NCBI GenBank assembly: GCA_025716815.1
Contig: JAIXMN010000001.1
Coordinates: forward strand, 496,001 to 560,000
DNA length: 64,000 nt
Direction: 5' to 3'
From: Dichotomocladium elegans
Lineage: Eukaryota; Mucoromycota; Mucoromycetes; Mucorales; Lichtheimiaceae
This document shows positions 45,590 to 57,090 of the stretch, one piece after another. The notes beneath the pieces were generated by a model. The model was not told the origin of the DNA and did no database searches. It worked only from the letters and a program-made list of their open reading frames with translations. The translations under genes were made by a program, and so were the position numbers. The stretch's first letter is position 1. Every line of letters starts with the position of its first letter.

Positions 45590-45850
45590 GATGCTACGGG
45601 TGTTGTTCAAGAGACACCGGGTGCTTCGATATCACATGTTAACTCAGAAGTAAGGCCTTCCGAAGATGATCACGATAAGGTAGCCGAGTTGGAGAGGCAA
45701 ATCCAAGAACTTCAAAAAAAGACATCAAGGGATGTTATATCATCGACAAAACCAGCCATGGCCGACACAGGGTATCCGATCCAGATGATTCTTATCGTTG
45801 CTATCCTTGCATTCTTGGCTGGCTGGCTTCTGAACGCGTCAAGAACATAA
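44705..45850 (+). CDS. SCS2: VAMP-associated protein, MSP domain (Scs2/VAP)
   Basis: ER tail-anchored adaptor that binds FFAT motifs of lipid-transfer proteins at contact sites. Exons join in frame from MTLRLDPAHVIVFE (44705) across an intron to the MSP domain: KLDNVSSEPVAFKVKTTAPK, CVRPNQGRIEPNSGITIQV, KFLIIAVPLNASV. This contains the hallmark KTTAPK-CVRPN-G-I-P signature and FFAT-binding lysines. It continues through the second half (LWSRIETKEISNISQYKLRC). Then follow a poly-Ala stretch from a GCA repeat, a coiled coil (DKVAELERQIQELQKKTSRD) and a C-terminal membrane anchor (MILIVAILAFLAGWLLN). About 260 residues, five exons. The stop at 45850 faces the SDR gene's stop at 46036. Confidence 0.93.
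45540..45590 (+). repeat. GCA trinucleotide repeat (poly-Ala)
   Basis: About 14 consecutive GCA triplets (45550-45588) encode an alanine run after PPPPP in the VAP linker between MSP domain and coiled coil. Likely length-polymorphic. Confidence 0.9.
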
Positions 45851-46035
45851 GTCAATTCCTCTTATGATGGGTTCCCAGTTTACAATAATATATTCACGTC
45901 CGAAGAACAATATAAAACCGTGATTTAGATATCCCTTCTCCCTTTTCGTTCGAAAGGGAGATCATAATGTCGTATTCGCAGATGATGATGATATTATCTT
46001 TATACTTTTGTGCGTGATCATTGCTCGTTTGTCCT

Positions 46036-47290
46036 TCAGTCGCGCTTGATCTCACGTCGCACCTTCATAGCCTTATAATCACCGTTGTAAGGGATTACCA
46101 GCTTCATGATCTCAGTAAATACGTTCCAGTCAAGCGCCTTAACAAGCACAATCTTCATTAAGACGGTAATGATGCCCTGGTCAGCCACAATGACCTTTCC
46201 AGCATTACGAGTAACCGTATCGGCAACAATCGAGGGCGGAGATGAGATCTTTTGAGCAGACAGAAGGGTCGACATCTTGCCAGCGTTGCTGTAAAAGTTA
46301 GAATTGATGGGCGATGGGTGCTACATCAATCGTGAAACCAAGTCAGTGTGCCGAGCCCGCCAGACTTTTGCTACATCCACACTTACAATGACAAGGACAT
46401 CGATGCCATCCTCGGCATGCTCGGCAGCAATGGATGCCGCGAAAGTGGTCAAGAAAATCTTGGTGGAAGCTAAACCGGACGCAAGTTGGGGGTGAGGCAA
46501 GGTTTTTTTTTTCTTCTTTTCTAGGACACCTACCATACAAAGCGCTCATGGGATTAGGAATAAAGGCAGCGCTGCTAGAAGTAAACGTGACGAGACCCTT
46601 GAGACCCTTATCGAGCATGCGGTTCAAAAAGTGATGTGTAAGGACCATGGGGGCCGTGGTATTGGTGTGATAGTTGGCCATGCATCGGCTTGCTGGCGTG
46701 TCGGCAAAGCACCCTGTGGTGATGAAGCCAGCATTGTTGCACAGAATCTGTACGTCAATATCTTCCGTGGCCCGTTTAACAGCCTCCAGGTAGGTTGCCC
46801 CGGTTGCCTCGGATAAATCGCATCCAACGAAACGGAACTCAACACTCGGGAATTCCTTAACAATGCTTTCCTTGAACTCCACAAGAAGAGCATCATCCAA
46901 TGCAACAATGACTACATTCAATCCTTGGCTAGCGAGCTTGCGCACAAGCGCAGCGCCGATGCCCGACGAGCCGCCTGTGACAAGGGCCCTACATTCAAAT
47001 GAGGATCATAAGTTTGGACATTCCCCATCACCTTACGAGACGGAACGAACGAGAAACAAGATTACGAAGAGTTAACCTTACCATGTCGCATTGTATTTTT
47101 GTTTGAGGTTCTGTTCCTTGCATCGATACGCACCATAGAACACAAGACTAAGGTAAGGGACAACCGCCAGAAAGCCGATACAAACAAAGACTGTTGTAAG
47201 GATTTAGAAAACGCGTTCGTATATATTTATATATTCTTTATGGTTTTTTTTAAAAAAAAAGTCCTTACTCTTCGTGATGAATTCAAACAT
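46036..47290 (-). CDS. Membrane-anchored short-chain dehydrogenase/reductase
   Basis: NAD(P)-dependent oxidoreductase of the classical SDR fold, anchored by an N-terminal helix (IFVCIGFLAVVPYLSLVFYG). Exons on the minus strand join in frame from MFEFITK (47290). Landmarks: cofactor loop WALVTGGSSGIGAALVRKLA, the NNAGF motif, catalytic Ser in TFTSSSAAF, and the YASTK (Y-X3-K) motif formed across an intron. After that comes AASIAAEHAEDGIDVLVI then HPSPINSNFY. It ends VRREIKRD at 46036. The layout resembles ER-bound 3-ketoacyl-CoA/hydroxysteroid reductases or DHRS7-like enzymes. Substrate cannot be told from sequence. Confidence 0.87.
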
Positions 47291-47534
47291 GGTTTGGGAA
47301 GGAAGAAAAAGGGGCCGCGTGCGCTCTCTGTAGAATGACTTGGCTCCCATTTCTCTCCTCTTTAAAAATTCAACGTTCCACGAACTATCTCCCGTTTTTT
47401 TTTTTTCCTTTGCATCAGTGGAAGTCGGATACAGAGTGTATTGATGCAAGGTTTGAATCTATGAAATATCTTTGTATGCGGGGGTTTATAGTATCCTTGT
47501 CCTAACTGATGTCTGATGCTGCCACATGAGTCTT

Positions 47535-50500
47535 TTACGGTGTGTCAAACAAAAGATCCCATTCACGGTGCGGAATTAATGATCCGAATAAATCCTTCAT
47601 GTTATCTCCCAGCTAATACAGTGGCCGTTAGAATTTGATATTCGAATGGAGAACACATTTTTTGCGACTAACCTTATCAAGTTCTCGGATGACGTCTTCC
47701 ATCATAGTGACATATGCATAATAGAACATATATACATGGTCGTTTTCGAGCAGGTGCTTTGATTTTCCTATCGGAAGTTCCTTTAGGGCTTGGAGGAGGG
47801 TCTTCCACGCTGCGCGGGCCGGTGGCAGCTGAGGGGGAAGTGGTGTTTTAAGACGTAATGCAGACGCGAGAAGGTAGAAGTACAAAAGAATGTTGCCTGC
47901 CATTTCGCGGCGTTGGCGGCTCACAGGCAAAATAAAGTCCTGATGGACATTCTCGATCCATGCATCTTTAAATATCACAGTCCGCATCGCCAAAAACTTG
48001 TCTGCAATATTCCGGCATGATCGGAGCATCTGTTGATACTTCTCTGTTGGAAATGGTCCCTTCAGACGGAACTCATTTGGTGCTTGTGCCAGTAAACCGC
48101 TCAACTCGGTGAGTTTCCTTTGTATATCAAGCTCTAGATCCATAAAAGATTGTTTGGCGATTTCTTTTTCTTGTGCATGCGTAAGCGGTACAAGTCGACC
48201 TTCTGGAACAGAAAAACCGTCGTAGGCCGAATAAGTTGACACAAGCCTGCGGTACACCCAGCCCAACTGAATCAAAAGGTCTGAGAGTCCTTTACGTAGC
48301 TCAACCCGGGCTTCGTAGGGCCAAAAATATGATGTGGAAATGAAACCAACCACCACTCCGACCATGATTGCAATGAACCGCTGCAACGCAAGATCCTCGA
48401 CCTCGATCCGGTTTGTTTCTCGGTCATTGTATTTGTTGAGCATAACCAGGTTGTACGCCAAAAGTGTGAATTGACCAAACTTGCCATGCTTGTGATTGAG
48501 GATGACCCAAAAGTTTGGTATCGAGAACAGCCATGTGAGTACCGGGAGGACGTAAATATTCGCAGGGAAAACCCTATAGAAGATGGTAGCCGCCGAGACA
48601 CCCAGAATAGTCGAGAAGATACGGTATATCGCAACCAAATTGGTGCCTCCGACCGTGGGGGTCATGACAACCATGAGCTGCCAGCAATGAATTTAATAAC
48701 CATTAAAAGCCCAAGAATACCATTGATACTAACCGTGATCAGAGCCCACTCCATGCGCCATTCCCTGAACCAGGCTCCCGTGGATTCAAGAAAGGCAGGC
48801 GTGGCCAATAGAATAGCAGACACCATAGCTTTCGTAGCGTAACGAACCTTTTGTTGTCTGAGTCGCTGAGCAAACATCCATACGCGCCACAGCGTATGCC
48901 TCCAAGGCGTTTTGGGTATGGGTGTATGGAGAGTATCGTGCATGTGGCGCTCGTTGGGTATAAATCGAACTTTTTCTTCTCTTTTATTCCTTGTTTCACC
49001 CGAAAAAGAAATGTGCCAACGGCTCAGGCTAGGCTCATCATGCGCATGCGACAGATGATCCACTGCTTCAACAAGCTGCATTAGCTCTCGGGCGAACTCA
49101 AGCATATTGAATAGAAAAAAGTACACGAGCAAGGTGTCTTCACTTGGTACAAAGGTTGAGGAAGATGAGTCGCTTATGATACCAACATGATGACCCCGAT
49201 ACAGGCGCGCAACTGCTTTGCGTTCAGCGGCCTCGAAGAGATCGATGGCTTTAATCATGTTGCTTTTGAGCTTCTGTCGAGGGATGGTTTTGCGGGCAGT
49301 GTACGTTGCCCCGAAGTCTTCCTGAAGCTGGTAGATCGTCCGCTTACATGTGAATGCAAGAGACTTGAGGGGCTGTCTGATAGTGTGTATAAATTCGATA
49401 AGTGATGCGCCGCCGAGCGGTTCTTGATGTTGTTCCCTCGTGCGTCCAGCTAAATTATTATCAAGGATCATCGTTTTTTGACGTCGCATTTCATCCTGAA
49501 GTCTGCGACGATGAAATCCTGCTCTTACATTCCATGTGCCTCCGTCTGCACTATGTGATCGCTTCCCGGACTTGTGCAAACTGGCTGACATAGCTCTCCG
49601 ATTAGGTTTTGTTCGGGAAATGTGTTCAAACTGTAATCCACAGCTGCTCCTCAGGCCACCCACGTACTGGGCCAGACGATGCATGCATCCAATAATCTCT
49701 TCATATTTGTCGATGCGGGTATGTGAATCTCTCCGGAAGTACATTTCCAGCTTGGCCTCTTGAAGCGATTTTTGGAGAGCAGTGAAGCTCGCCCTGTGCA
49801 ACTCGATAGCCGATTGAAGATCTCGGTTGGCTTCAAACTCAGGCAGATCATTATCGAGGAGAAATGTCTTCGTCAGGAGTTTTAAGAGAATACGGTATGA
49901 GACCAGCGTTGAGTCAATATCCTTCCTAGATGAAGAATTAGCGCTGCAGTCCACTGCAGATCATCCGGTTGTATCTTACCTCAGCTTGGTCACCGCTGAT
50001 CTCGGCCAAAATATGAGACAACAGAGAACCGTGATGACTGTTCCTGTAGCAACGGCTGACGAAATTTCCCGGATCCGCGTCAGATCAAAATCGCCCTTAT
50101 TTGCTGACCCTTCTCGTACCACGATGATGAATATAATAATAAAGCAAAGACTTGATGCTACCGTTCAGAAGTGAGCAACGTATCTCGCTCTTCGACTTTG
50201 ACTTACCAGTGGCCACAGGTGGTTTATTCCAGTGTGCTTTAAAGAAGGAAATGGTCCACGATGCCCCGGCAAGCCAGACCAAAAGAGACATAGCGTGGGC
50301 CACTTGGTACAGATTTCGGTCCACAAAGTAGTCTGTCGTCACCATCGAGCCGAGGCAGATTGTGAGAGCAAAGAGTACATACCCCCAGCCGTACGCTGCA
50401 GCCTCAACCATGCCGCCCAATGTCTTTGCGGGATTAAAGAACACCGTAGCCGTTGCAACGAGGTGGCTTGATGTCCGATTATGGCCAATGAATGCATTCA

Positions 50501-51037
50501 ATACCGGTACAAAGGTGAACAATGATGCAATAAAGTAGGCAAAACTGCATTTGAGTACACGCTGCCAACATTCGTTCTCAAAAACACCGTGGGCCACTGC
50601 TTTCCACCAGCGCTTCGTGGTGTTTGTGACAGACTGTCGGTCTGATTCATCGCTGCTGCTATCGTCATCGTCTCCACTCGAGGAGGAGTCCGACGTTGCA
50701 GGCGACCTGTGCTCGAGATAAAGCGGATGGTACTTGCCAGCCAGAAGCGGGGTCCTGTCATCGAACACGCTTTGACACGTTTACTCGATAAGTAACCTTG
50801 CTTATACATGTACTTTATTTATGTATACCATTCTTCTTGCGCCTCATTTAAACTGGTGAGCGAGACTCGTCTCCTATCGAGCGAGCCATCGTCAAGGACA
50901 ACATCGATCTCACTGGCCAAAGATGGGGAAATAGTTTCTCGGCGAAAAAGCTGCTGGAATGACTGCGGGGGCTCACTCCCCATGGATTGTGGCGATGTTG
51001 AGAATATTGGAGCCTTTCGTTTAGAAGGCGAACTCAT
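47535..51037 (-). CDS. FUSC/BRE4-like polytopic membrane protein (DUF2421 type)
   Basis: Large putative transporter of the fungal BRE4/aromatic-acid-exporter-like (FUSC) group. Exon 1 (51037-50829) starts MSSPSKRKAPIFSTSPQSMG and joins in phase at 50769 to DDRTPLLAGKYHPLYLEHRS. First membrane block: CSFAYFIASLFTFVPVLNAF, VATATVFFNPAKTLGGMVEA, YGWGYVLFALTICLG, FIIIFIIVVREGS, VATGTVITVLCCLIFWP. Then a long cytoplasmic helical region (49954-48900). The second membrane block has KAMVSAILLATPAFLEST, MEWALIT, MVVMTPTVGGTNLVAIYRIF, FPANIYVLPVLTWLFSIPNF and IMVGVVVGFISTSYFWP. It ends LGDNMKDLFGSLIPHREWDL. The join after PPVATG near 50206 is not resolved: the next clear exon frame differs by one base from the simplest splice. 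Substrate unknown. Confidence 0.83.
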
Positions 51038-51234
51038 GTCGCTTAGTCTGGCAGGGATATTACCGTGTAGCAGGAAAACGAACAAAAAAATTCCGGCGAT
51101 CCTTGCGCTCCGGCATTTTACAGAACCTAATCTTTTGTGCCCGGCGAAGTGGCAACTCTCCCCAACTCTTCGGCATATTTACAGAGAAAATGTTTTTATA
51201 CCCATTTCACCATCTGAATTGAGCATTCTTTCTT

Positions 51235-52290
51235 TACGATGGGCAAGGGCATGTCTTTGATGAGGAAATGTACTCTCTTCAATCTGCTTGTTCTCACAGA
51301 GATTTTCTGCGTAGTATATCTAGTAAGGGGAATCCTGATACAGACATTCAGATGAAAGAAGCAGAATTAAGCGCAGCTACACCGACAAAGATAAGGTCAG
51401 ATTTTTCAGACGGATGTTTGAGAAGGTCTTGAGTGCATCAACTGCTGCAGATCAGTTAGGAATCCATGTTCATTCAGCCCAACGATGGCCATTACAGTAC
51501 GAGAATGACCCTGACAGCATTTTTAAGAAACCTAAAGCGAGTGGTCGTTCGCGTAGTCTCAATGACGAGCATAAGGGCTTTATTTTAGAATGCATTGATG
51601 AGAATCCATCCATTGTTCTAGAGCAGCTGATGGAGCAACTGCTTCAAAGATTTGAGGGTCTCAAAAGTATCTAAAACGACGCTCCATCGGTTCATGAAAA
51701 GCGAATGCAACTTGTCATTGAAAATGGCTCGGTTTTCAGCCTGTAGACAGGAATAGTGCTGCGAAGATCTAAGAGCGCCTTGACTGGGTGCGCAGATGGG
51801 ACAGGACCGACATCGACTATAAAAAAAACTGCGCTTTCCTTGACGAGGCTGGATTCCATATTAATATGAAACGCAGCATGGCATGGTCCAAGAAAAGACG
51901 CCTGAAGAGGTTATAGTATAAGGACAAGAGCAAAGATAGCTACGATCTTAGGAGCAAAGAAGGAAAATCTGACATTGTAAATAAAGGCACTGTTGCTGGA
52001 CATTTATCTCGGAGTCCTGAAAGCAACAATCGACGAAATGGATAAATAGGATAACGCACGTATTATGGAGGCTGAGGATATTTCTAAATATACGTATTGA
52101 GCCTCGAGGACGTTGATGCGCCTATCTTCCATCCTACTCTCCTGAGCTCAACTTATTGCGTAGTTTCAGTCAGTTGTAAAGAGTAAAGTAAAACGCAATA
52201 GGTACTCGGAAAGCGAGAAACGGGTAACCGAACAACCAAAGCATCGAATAGCTCGAAATTGAGCGACTTCGAAGGATTAATATCTCATCT
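51235..52290 (+). pseudogene. Tc1-like transposase relic, copy E
   Basis: Contains the best DNA-binding region in the window: open from MFEKVLSASTAADQLGIHVH through SAQRWPLQYENDPDSIFKKP to RSRSLNDEHKGFILECIDEN (51414-51674). It then breaks up: FLDEAGFHIN with first Asp kept (51838), the second Asp block damaged (NAR-IMEAED, 52052), and PEL block near 52140. Not functional. Confidence 0.75.
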
Positions 52291-53144
52291 TTAGGATGTC
52301 TACTGTACCAACAAGTCGCAATGGGAGGAAACATGATCTGACATATGGTAGTTCTATAGAGTTCATCATGGTATGCATAAGGATCTTTAAGAAAGAATGA
52401 ACCTGTGAAGATGTTGGTTCTCTGATCATTAGATATCTGAAAGGATTGTTGAGATATATAAAGAACATCATGCACTTCCATATAGAATCATGCGGTTTTA
52501 GGTTGGACCTTGGATACAACAAAGAAATACAATAGACTGTATAGTTTTAAACTAAAGCTATCGACATGGTGTCGCGCAGGATATGAGAAGGTTCAGTCAC
52601 ATGTCTGCTCTGTATAAAACAACTCATCAGCGAAACCGATGATAAATAGCTTTGTCATACAGAGGAAGAGCCGTGAGTTCTTCGTGGTGTATATTTGTTA
52701 GGTGACTATTGATACTGCGTGAACAATTACGCCATGTTCAATCAGGTACTCCCATTAGTGACGATACAAGAATTGAAAGCATACAGGACATTGCAATAGG
52801 GGATTTTACAGTAATACACAGCCGATGGCTCATATCTCGGAATCTACAGTACCCCTTCTTTGGTTGCATGTGGGCAGTCTTAGCACGAGCTTTTATTTAT
52901 TTATATAGCATCACTTCTTCTGTCAAATTCCGATACATATATCTGATTACCCTTGATGCAATACTTTACAGCTGGACACATACTCTCTTCGAATCATTGC
53001 CTGTGCGCTAACATGAAGTATGTAGCAGCGATGGGTGGCTTAGACGTACGTTTTCTGAAGGAGGATACCCTATGTTTCTACCTTGATTCCTATAGCTAAT
53101 GGACATGCGAGAAACAGCTTTTTCTTCATCATACCCATTCTTAT

Positions 53145-53580
53145 CCTCTCTTTCATGGTTTACCCGAAATTACCATCATAATATAAATAGCTTTATCGTA
53201 GTCTAAAGTCTATGTCCTGTGTAGCGTGACCAGTCGCCCGCGCATCTGATAAACTATGGACGAAAAGATCAAAAGAACAACGGACTCCTCAGTGCGAATG
53301 CGGGTTTGACTGCCTCTGTGGATGGCCCTTCTCACTACTTCTTTTTTAAAAAGAAGAGCCGTCGCTTCTGGATTGCCAGTCTCGCGCGGTTTGTCGCTGC
53401 CCGCGCTTCGCCGATGCTCTCGCCCAATGTGTTTCTGTTGCTTATCTGAATATGTCTGGTGTGGGCTGGGGTTGGTAATTCAAAGTGCATAACATCGTCG
53501 AGTTTCTGCTGTTGATTATTAATGATATGTCAACTCCATATAATTTTTATTCGACATCGGTTTTGAAATATATATGTAGG
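53145..53580 (+). other. Spliced tail cassette, copy E (donor lost)
   Basis: TTTCATGGTTTACCCG is followed by AAATTA instead of GTATGA, so the first donor is mutated. The acceptor-like TCCTGTGTAG (53224) and the CTGATAAACTATGGACG word remain. The second donor is GGTAATTCAAAG, also mutated, and TTGATTATTAATGATATG replaces the branch and right-hand words. Oldest-looking copy of the cassette. Confidence 0.45.
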
Positions 53581-53849
53581 TACCGTGAATAATACTACTG
53601 GAATTGGAAGATCAACTCCCGATACATGCTTTATCTTACCCAAAGCTAGATAATCAGGCATATGCCAGTGATAACCAACGTGGAAGGTTGACCGCTCAAC
53701 CAAGGCACCAGCTGGCGGAGGAAGACGAACACGGCTTCAATGGATGCACTCTAGGAAATTTCCTACAGTGATGGGGTTGGATGACGGATGGTCGTACATA
53801 GCCAATCGTAATCCTATACAAAAACCTCCTATCTGAGATATGTCTATAC

Positions 53850-54345
53850 TTTATCTTCAAAAATAAATGTCGTAAACAAGATAAAATAATGTCGTGCAAA
53901 ATACAAAAAAAAAGTGTCGCATAGAATTATATAAAGTTGTCGTATCAATAGGTAAAAAGATTTCGCATCCATGGATTAAAACCTGTTAGTCAAAAGAAAA
54001 CACTACTCCTCCATGCGCTTTAACTTACACTCAAGGGTCCTGAAGGACCCAGGAGTTATCCTGGGTAGTCCCGGCGATAACCGGGACGGAGAGACAGGAC
54101 GAGAGAGGCAGCACACCAGAAGAGACAGGCGCCGGCTGCCAGGGCGCCAGACGAGGGAATGGCGGCGGTGGATGGAAGGAGCGGAAGGGTGTCCAGGAAC
54201 TCCTCTCTTCCATGGCTCATCAAGCACGAGTACGATTGGTTAATCTATAAAGGACAGTGGATGTTAGTTGCAATAAAATAATTTGGTATTATAGCAATCA
54301 TACCGGATAAGGCCATGGAAGAGAGGGTCGGGATGAAGTTGATGT
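53850..54345 (-). other. Spliced tail cassette of the Tc1-like element, copy F
   Basis: Minus strand: ATGGCCTTATCCG, GTATGA donor (54293), TTGCAACTAACATCC branch region, CCTTTATAG acceptor (about 54244). Then CCAATCGTACTCGTGCTTGA and GAGCCATGGAAGAGAGGAGT, a GC-rich exon, and GTAAGTTAAAG donor (about 54027). The exon matches copy B closely except for a deletion and substitutions. A stop (TAA) now follows the first splice junction, so the B-style reading frame is closed here; an alternative 60-codon frame starts at 54213. Confidence 0.55.
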
Positions 54346-54602
54346 AGAAAGGAGACTTCTCGGCTGTCCATTATTTATAGGAAATCAAGGAGGAGCAGAA
54401 GAAATTTCTTTGTGATAAACGATGATGCAGTAGATACAGCGGCGGATCGTATGCTCTTTTCATTGACTCGCTGATCCTTTAATCGGTACAGAAGCTTGGA
54501 AACGTCCTGTTATTGCATTCCAAGAGTATTTGCATAATTTCTTTGTGATGAACGATGCTGCGGTAGATACAGTGGCGGGTCACATGCTCTTTTCATCGAC
54601 GA

Positions 54603-55100
54603 TTTTTATCATTTATTGATACTGTTTATTTTGGTATTTTTAGCCCTGGGCCACTCGCATAGTGTATTTCAGCAATCGACATGCCGTCCGTGATGATGTT
54701 AGAAACGGGATTGTATTGGATGTATTCAGAGGTCAGTTTGATAAGAATTGCATGTGCATTTATGTTATAGTGGTCGCCCGTTATAGCGATACCCTCGGTT
54801 CCAGGAAATCGCATCACTATAACGAATTGGAATAAGTTCTACCTGGTAATTTTGCCCTGTATAAAGTGTATCGCATAATGAATTATCATTATAATGAATA
54901 TTACTATGGGGGCGGCCACTGTAATTGATTTCCCGTTAATCCTATCATCCGAATGCATATATGAGCTAGTCAAATAAGATAGAATAGATAATTTCGTATG
55001 TACTTCCGCGAAGAAAACCGCTTGTTTACTCTCACTCGCTCTTTTTCTTTGATACACTCGTTTCATCGACAACCTACCGTACTAAAACGATCCTTCCAAG
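54603..55100. other. Unidentified part of the copy F insertion
   Basis: AT-rich segment between the duplicated Tc1 block and the Fanzor-like relic. A minus frame (54817-54626) reads MMRFPGTEGIAITGDHYNIN and continues for 63 codons without similarity; a second minus frame (55072-54839) has a hydrophobic stretch (APIVIFIIMIIHYAIHFI). No family recognised. Confidence 0.35.
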
Positions 55101-55102
55101 TA

Positions 55103-55870
55103 TGAACGTTCATCGACCTGCAAATTACGAAGGCGCCAAGATGGTTGTTACTTACACCAATAACGTTCAATGCAATTCGGCCAACACTTTCGGTGGGCTA
55201 TCTGTGTCTTGCTAACTATTCGACAGCGGAAAGAGGAACTTAGAGAGCAGCTGATTGGCCAAATTCTGGACGCGACACAAATCAGTCAACCCGTCCGAGA
55301 GATAATCATTACACCCGCAACAACATTCAAACAGATTGTAGCTCGTTGAAACGTATCAACAGACGACGTCCCCGAAGACCCAGATTATCTTCAGGAAGCT
55401 TTCGACCCCATCCGACCAATTTCAATGCCTACACCAGTACCCACGCCTTTGACAACCATAGCATCTACTACGATGCAAAGGTTCATCCAATCCAGCATAT
55501 GACAGCCTTTTAACAGCTCGCTATACTTTCGAGCGACTTCAGTTGCCAACATTTGTCGGTTTCCCTCTTCGTCGGTCATGGTCTCCGTCATACATAATGA
55601 TTGACGCAAAAATCATACGGCAAAACATTCTGGGTCGCTCACGGGCAAATAGGTCCCTTCTCCTGACAGATCGGATGAGGTCACCGATGTACATTCTAAA
55701 GCTCTCAAGCCTGAAGAAAATGGAGTACTTCGATTTCGTGCTACACTTGAAACGGATGATGTAGGAGTCTCCATTATCAAGAAGAGAAGGGACAGGGACA
55801 CATCCCCCAAGAACCAGTGCAGCTCCGAACGTGGAGGAGCAGTAGGATTACAGTTGTTCCCACTACGGCA
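55103..55870 (+). pseudogene. Fanzor/IS607 TnpB-like relic inserted in copy F
   Basis: Plus-strand fragments in three frames follow the order of fungal Fanzor (eukaryotic TnpB-like) proteins as I remember them. First is an N-terminal block MNVHRPANYEGAKMVVTYTN NVQCNSANTF (55103). Next is a helical block QRKEELREQLIGQILDAT (55225). Then comes the block PTFVGFPLRRSWSPSYIMID followed by AKIIRQNIL (55546), and finally LRFRATLETDDVGVSIIKKR (55727), like the FRGTI-TDGVGVSI motif ahead of the nuclease core. At least three stops and two frameshifts; the RuvC/Zn part is missing. It is fused by position to the 3' end of the copy F transposase. Confidence 0.55.
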
Positions 55871-57090
55871 GTTTACTAAGCAGATATTAGAATGAGAAAC
55901 GAAACCTTCGAAATCGCTCAGCTTTAACCTATTGGATGCCTCGCTGATTTGTGTTATCAACGATCTCGCTTTCCAAGAACTTATTGCATTTAACTTTGCT
56001 ATTGACCACTGACTAAAACTGCTCAATAGTATTGAGTTCAGGCGAGTATGGTGGAAGATAAGCATATCGATATCCTCGAGACTCGATGTATTCAGAGATA
56101 TCCTGAGCCGTATGGATAGGTGCATTATCCATTACCAAATAATGACCCTTCATATGTTCATACTTATCCATCTCGTCCATCGTTGCCTTAAAGAAGCTGA
56201 GATGATATACAGTTGCAGTTCCTCTGCTCACAACTTCAGATTGACCTGTCCTCTTCTTTTCTTGATGGTGGCTGCGGAGTCTCAAGCTACATTTAATGAT
56301 GCCTGATGCTGAGATTGCTCCCACAATTGTGGTTGCCTTTGGTATTGTGACCACTGCAGGGGTCCCATTCTTGGACCACACCATGCTACATTTCATGTTA
56401 ATATGGAATCCAGACTCATCAAAGAAAAAACGCAGGTTTTTGAAGTCGATATCGGTCCTATCCCATCTGCGTACTCAGTCAAGGCGCTCTTGGATCTTCG
56501 CAGCACTATTCCTGTCTATAGGCTGAAACCGAACCATTTTTAATGATAAGTTACATACGTTTTCATAAATCAATGGAGGGTTGTTTTAGATGCTTTGAGA
56601 CCCTCAAGTCGTTGGAGCAGCTACTCTGGGACAATGGATCGGTCTTCATCAACGCATTCTAAAATAATGCGCTTATGCTCTTCATTGAGAATACGCGAAT
56701 GATCCCCCCGTGTTAGGTTTCCTAAAGATGCTGTCAGGGTCCTTCTCGTACTGTAATGCCCCATCGCTGGGCTGAACGAATATGGAGCCCTAGCAGCTGA
56801 CGCACTCAAGACCTTCTCAAACATCCATTTGAAAAATCTGACCTTGTTTCAGTCAGTTTATGCTGCGTAACTGCGCTTGATCCCAGCTTCTTTCATCTGA
56901 ATGTCTGTATCCTTTCGCTGGGGAAGTGTGTGGGAGTAAACTCAGGGTTATTTTTGCACAATATGTTACGCAGATATTCAGTGTGAGAACAAACGGATTG
57001 AATTGAGTACATTTTCCTCATCAATGGCATAGTCCATAGGTTCAAGACAGCCACGGTCGTCAACGACATGACCTTGGCCATCTTCGTAGA
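55863..57090 (-). pseudogene. Tc1-like transposase relic, copy F
   Basis: Largest intact core in the window (56396-56013): MKCSMVWSKNGTPAVVTIPK, GAISASGIIKCSLRL, DEMDKYEHMKGHYLVMDNAP (second Asp), YLPPYSPELNTIEQF (catalytic Glu). The front part (56824-56621) reads MFEKVLSASAARAPYSFSPA, which is out of frame relative to copy E because of a small deletion shared with copy B. Not functional as a whole. Confidence 0.82.

Larger units (their letters stand above)
51215..53590 (+). mobile_element. Tc1/mariner-like element, copy E
   Basis: Transposase relic (about 51235-52290), the words TTAGGTTGGACCTTGGATAC (52499) and GTATAAAACAACTCATCAGC (52612) shared with copy A, and a decayed tail cassette (53145-53580). 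The left end is truncated relative to B: it begins inside the N-terminal coding region (GATGGGCAAGGGCATGTCTT at 51238). It follows the FUSC gene's 5' side closely. Confidence 0.72.
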
